A DNA stretch of 34,163 bases from Candidatus Latescibacterota bacterium (GTDB lineage: Bacteria; Latescibacterota; UBA2968; GCA-2709665). Each line of letters begins with the position of its first letter. Position 1 is the stretch's first letter. Below are positions 32,709-34,163 of the stretch, piece after piece. Position numbers and translations under genes: made by a program. The stretch covers positions 2,141-36,303 of the forward strand of contig JAGWBX010000036.1 in the NCBI GenBank assembly GCA_021295655.1, in the 5' to 3' direction. The notes below the pieces were generated by a model. It worked only from the letters and a program-made list of their open reading frames with translations, was not told where the DNA came from and did no database searches.

Positions 32709-33581
32709 ATGAAACAACTCAAGGGCATCTGCGCGGCACTATGCACCCCGTTTACAGACGACGGCGAACGGATCGACGAATTTGCGCTGAGGAACCATAT
32801 CGACTCCATGCTCGACGCGGGCGTCCATAGCATCCTCATCAACGGCGGCACGGGCGAGTTCGCCTGTCTGCGACCGGAGGAACGCCGGCGGCTTGCCGAA
32901 CTGGCTGCCGGACACATCGACGGCAGGGCCGACTTTGTCGCCATGGCCTCCGCGGTGAGTACGTCTGAGACGATCGAAAACGCCCGGCACGCGGAGGGCG
33001 TGGGCGCCGACTGCCTGCTCGTGCTGCCGCCATACTTCGAAGGTCCTGACATGGAAGGCGTGTACGACCACTTCGGGGAAATCTCCAACGCCGTCAGTAC
33101 GCCCATTATGGTCTACAACATCCCCGTCCACACGGGAATCGATATCACGCCCGCATTCTTCAAGCGTCTGATGGAAATCGAGAACGTCCATTATATCAAG
33201 GACAGCATGGCGGATATTCTGCGAATTCAGGAGCTGCTGGCCATCGGCGCCAGGGTCTTCAACGGGGGGGACCCCATCGCCTTCTTCAGCCTGGTTGCAG
33301 GATGTCCGGGCTGTGTATGGGGAGCGGTCAACGCCATGCCCGGAGAAGCCGTCGATCTCTACAATCTGGTCGCCTCAGGTCATCTCACCGAGGCTCGTGG
33401 CCTCTGGCGGCGCATGTTTCCCGCCAACCGCTTTTTCTGGACCCACGTTTACAACGCATCCGTCAAGGCCGCCACCAATCTCTCCGGCAGACCGGTGGGT
33501 CCGTGCCGCAAACCCGTAAAGCCACTCTCGGAAATCGAAATGGCCGAACTCAGAGAGGCCATGGAGCCACTGCAAAATTGA
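32709..33581 (+). CDS. Dihydrodipicolinate synthase/N-acetylneuraminate lyase-family protein
   Basis: Class I aldolase-type lyase of the DapA/NanA family, 290 residues. The Schiff-base Lys164 lies in HYIKDSMAD and the catalytic Tyr136 in VYNIPVHTG; GGTGEFACL replaces the usual GTTGE loop. It could be a sialic-acid, keto-deoxy-sugar or hydroxyproline-type lyase as easily as DapA; the lone position away from lysine genes and the sialidase upstream favour a catabolic role, by inference. AAGGGGAGA upstream of the ATG is a good ribosome site. It is followed by a hairpin and is divergent from the propeller gene. Confidence 0.85.
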   Translation: MKQLKGICAALCTPFTDDGERIDEFALRNHIDSMLDAGVHSILINGGTGEFACLRPEERRRLAELAAGHIDGRADFVAMASAVSTSETIENARHAEGVGADCLLVLPPYFEGPDMEGVYDHFGEISNAVSTPIMVYNIPVHTGIDITPAFFKRLMEIENVHYIKDSMADILRIQELLAIGARVFNGGDPIAFFSLVAGCPGCVWGAVNAMPGEAVDLYNLVASGHLTEARGLWRRMFPANRFFWTHVYNASVKAATNLSGRPVGPCRKPVKPLSEIEMAELREAMEPLQN

Positions 33582-33582
33582 A

Positions 33583-33608
33583 TCAGGGCGCATTTTTGTG
33601 CGCCCTGA
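33583..33608 (+). terminator. Terminator-like hairpin after the lyase gene
   Basis: TCAGGGCGCA and TGCGCCCTGA form a perfect 10-bp stem around TTTTTG, starting two bases after the stop codon. A downstream U-run is missing, so termination efficiency is uncertain. Confidence 0.6.
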
Positions 33609-33698
33609 CAGCAGAAACAGCACGGCGGGACTCCCTTTCGTCGGCATCGACGTCCAACCGTTGGCCGGATGGGACTGAGGGCTCGCGCCTTTCGTATC

Positions 33699-34094
33699 CT
33701 ACGTCAGACCAATCGTCCCTCCCGACGGCGGCCCACCCGGCAATCCACCTGCGCCCGGCACCACAATCCGGGAGGATTCCTGCCGCCGCCTTTCCTTGGC
33801 ATCCTCCATCATATCCTCAACGGCCTTCGCAATGGCTTGCGGAAACTTCCGGAGCGCCTCTTCCAGGTCTGCGGCCTCGATGTCGCATTGTACTGGCAGC
33901 GGGCCGACCTGAGACATGAGATGCGTCTGTCCGATAAACTTCTGGCGCCGGGTTGCATCGGGCGATCCGTCCGGACTTACAGGCACCAATCTACGAATCG
34001 ACGCCACTTTCAGGTCCGTATAGTTTTCTTCACGGTACATGTTGGTTCGATCGACCTGTATTTCGTTCAACGGCTCCTGCTCGTTCCGGTTCAC
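33699..34094 (-). CDS. Conserved-looking hypothetical protein
   Basis: Protein of 131 residues, unrecognised. It begins MNRNEQEPLNEIQVDRTNMY if GTG at 34094 is used; AAAGGAG seven bases upstream supports that. The middle part (DLKVASIRRLVPV, QTHLMSQVGPLPVQCDIEA) has a beta-rich, OB- or cytoplasmic-protein-like look. A charged helix (DLEEALRKFPQAIAKAVED) and a Gly/Pro-rich tail follow. No membrane segment or catalytic motif is seen. It is convergent with the lyase gene and its upstream region runs out of the window. Confidence 0.6.
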   Translation of the reverse strand: MNRNEQEPLNEIQVDRTNMYREENYTDLKVASIRRLVPVSPDGSPDATRRQKFIGQTHLMSQVGPLPVQCDIEAADLEEALRKFPQAIAKAVEDMMEDAKERRRQESSRIVVPGAGGLPGGPPSGGTIGLT

Positions 34095-34163
34095 GAACGA
34101 TCTCCTTTCAACGTATTGATTCACACCTGTCCGGAATCGACTTCCTTCCCGGACGGCAGTGAC

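Noticed and set aside
32280..32830. Plus-strand frames in the divergent promoter region
   Set aside because: They overlap both neighbouring gene starts, lack ribosome sites and have no recognisable sequence.
1..34163. CRISPR arrays, tRNA or rRNA genes
   Set aside because: No regularly spaced direct repeats and no cloverleaf or conserved rRNA segment was recognised by eye on either strand.

Overview
The window is GC-rich bacterial DNA (most genes have strongly G/C third positions) with a Gram-negative outer-membrane protein, lipoprotein genes, many stand-alone catabolic enzymes in short operons, and several small palindromic dispersed repeats. The gene mix (Gfo/Idh/MocA oxidoreductase, CocE/NonD hydrolase, creatininase-family hydrolase, cytosolic sialidase, DUF2341/LamG/propeller protein, MazE/MazF-type remnants, ORF-less group II intron) resembles uncultured heterotrophs of the Poribacteria/Latescibacterota/Planctomycetes kind. 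That placement is inference from gene content only; no rRNA or tRNA gene was seen.

Layout. (1) 135-8219, plus strand: a catabolic block with a 2-hydroxyacid dehydrogenase, a RidA-like protein, an SDR that lacks its catalytic Lys, E1alpha/E1beta/E2 of a 2-oxoacid or acetoin dehydrogenase complex (no E3 here), an orphan PD-(D/E)xK protein, a CoA-binding protein, a 2,3-diketo-L-gulonate reductase-like enzyme and a cupin. A 71-codon oxidoreductase-like remnant and a strong bidirectional terminator close the block. (2) 8548-11958, minus strand: a giant CPBP intramembrane protease made of two homologous halves, only the first of which keeps the catalytic motifs. (3) 11962-16500: an accessory, partly AT-rich stretch with dispersed repeats, an apparently ORF-less group II intron (12219-12977), a 38-codon ORF, a Bor-like lipoprotein, a polyol/threitol-type dehydrogenase, a second decayed intron fragment (15227-15555) and an antitoxin gene whose toxin is reduced to a 12-residue stub. 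(4) 16497-18557: a 686-residue protein in which a seven-repeat beta-propeller appears to be inserted inside a LamG domain.

(5) 18649-32367, all minus strand: from upstream to downstream a 599-residue propeller protein, MsrB, a GyrI-like protein, a creatininase-family amidohydrolase, sialidase, two class III aminotransferases with a TIM-barrel amidohydrolase between them, an outer-membrane beta-barrel, a Gfo/Idh/MocA oxidoreductase, a CocE/NonD hydrolase and a phosphatidylserine decarboxylase. These fall into short operons (27145-28146 with 25810-27135; 24912-25679 with 23514-24866 and 22836-23501; 21459-22559 with 19595-21430 and 18649-19602) separated by repeat-rich gaps. (6) 32709-33581, plus strand: a DapA/NanA-family lyase divergent from the propeller gene, followed by a hairpin and a convergent hypothetical gene.

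Biologically the window reads as carbohydrate/sugar-acid, amino and sialic-acid-type catabolism. The first operon could take a sugar acid through keto and diketo intermediates to an acyl-CoA, and the sialidase plus DapA/NanA-type lyase could act on amino sugars; both pathways are inferred. The most unusual objects are the half-dead tandem protease, the propeller-in-LamG protein, the SDR with a broken active site, the paired intron relics, and a 19-bp repeat family that shows compensatory stem changes and that forms the C-terminal tail of the phosphatidylserine decarboxylase.
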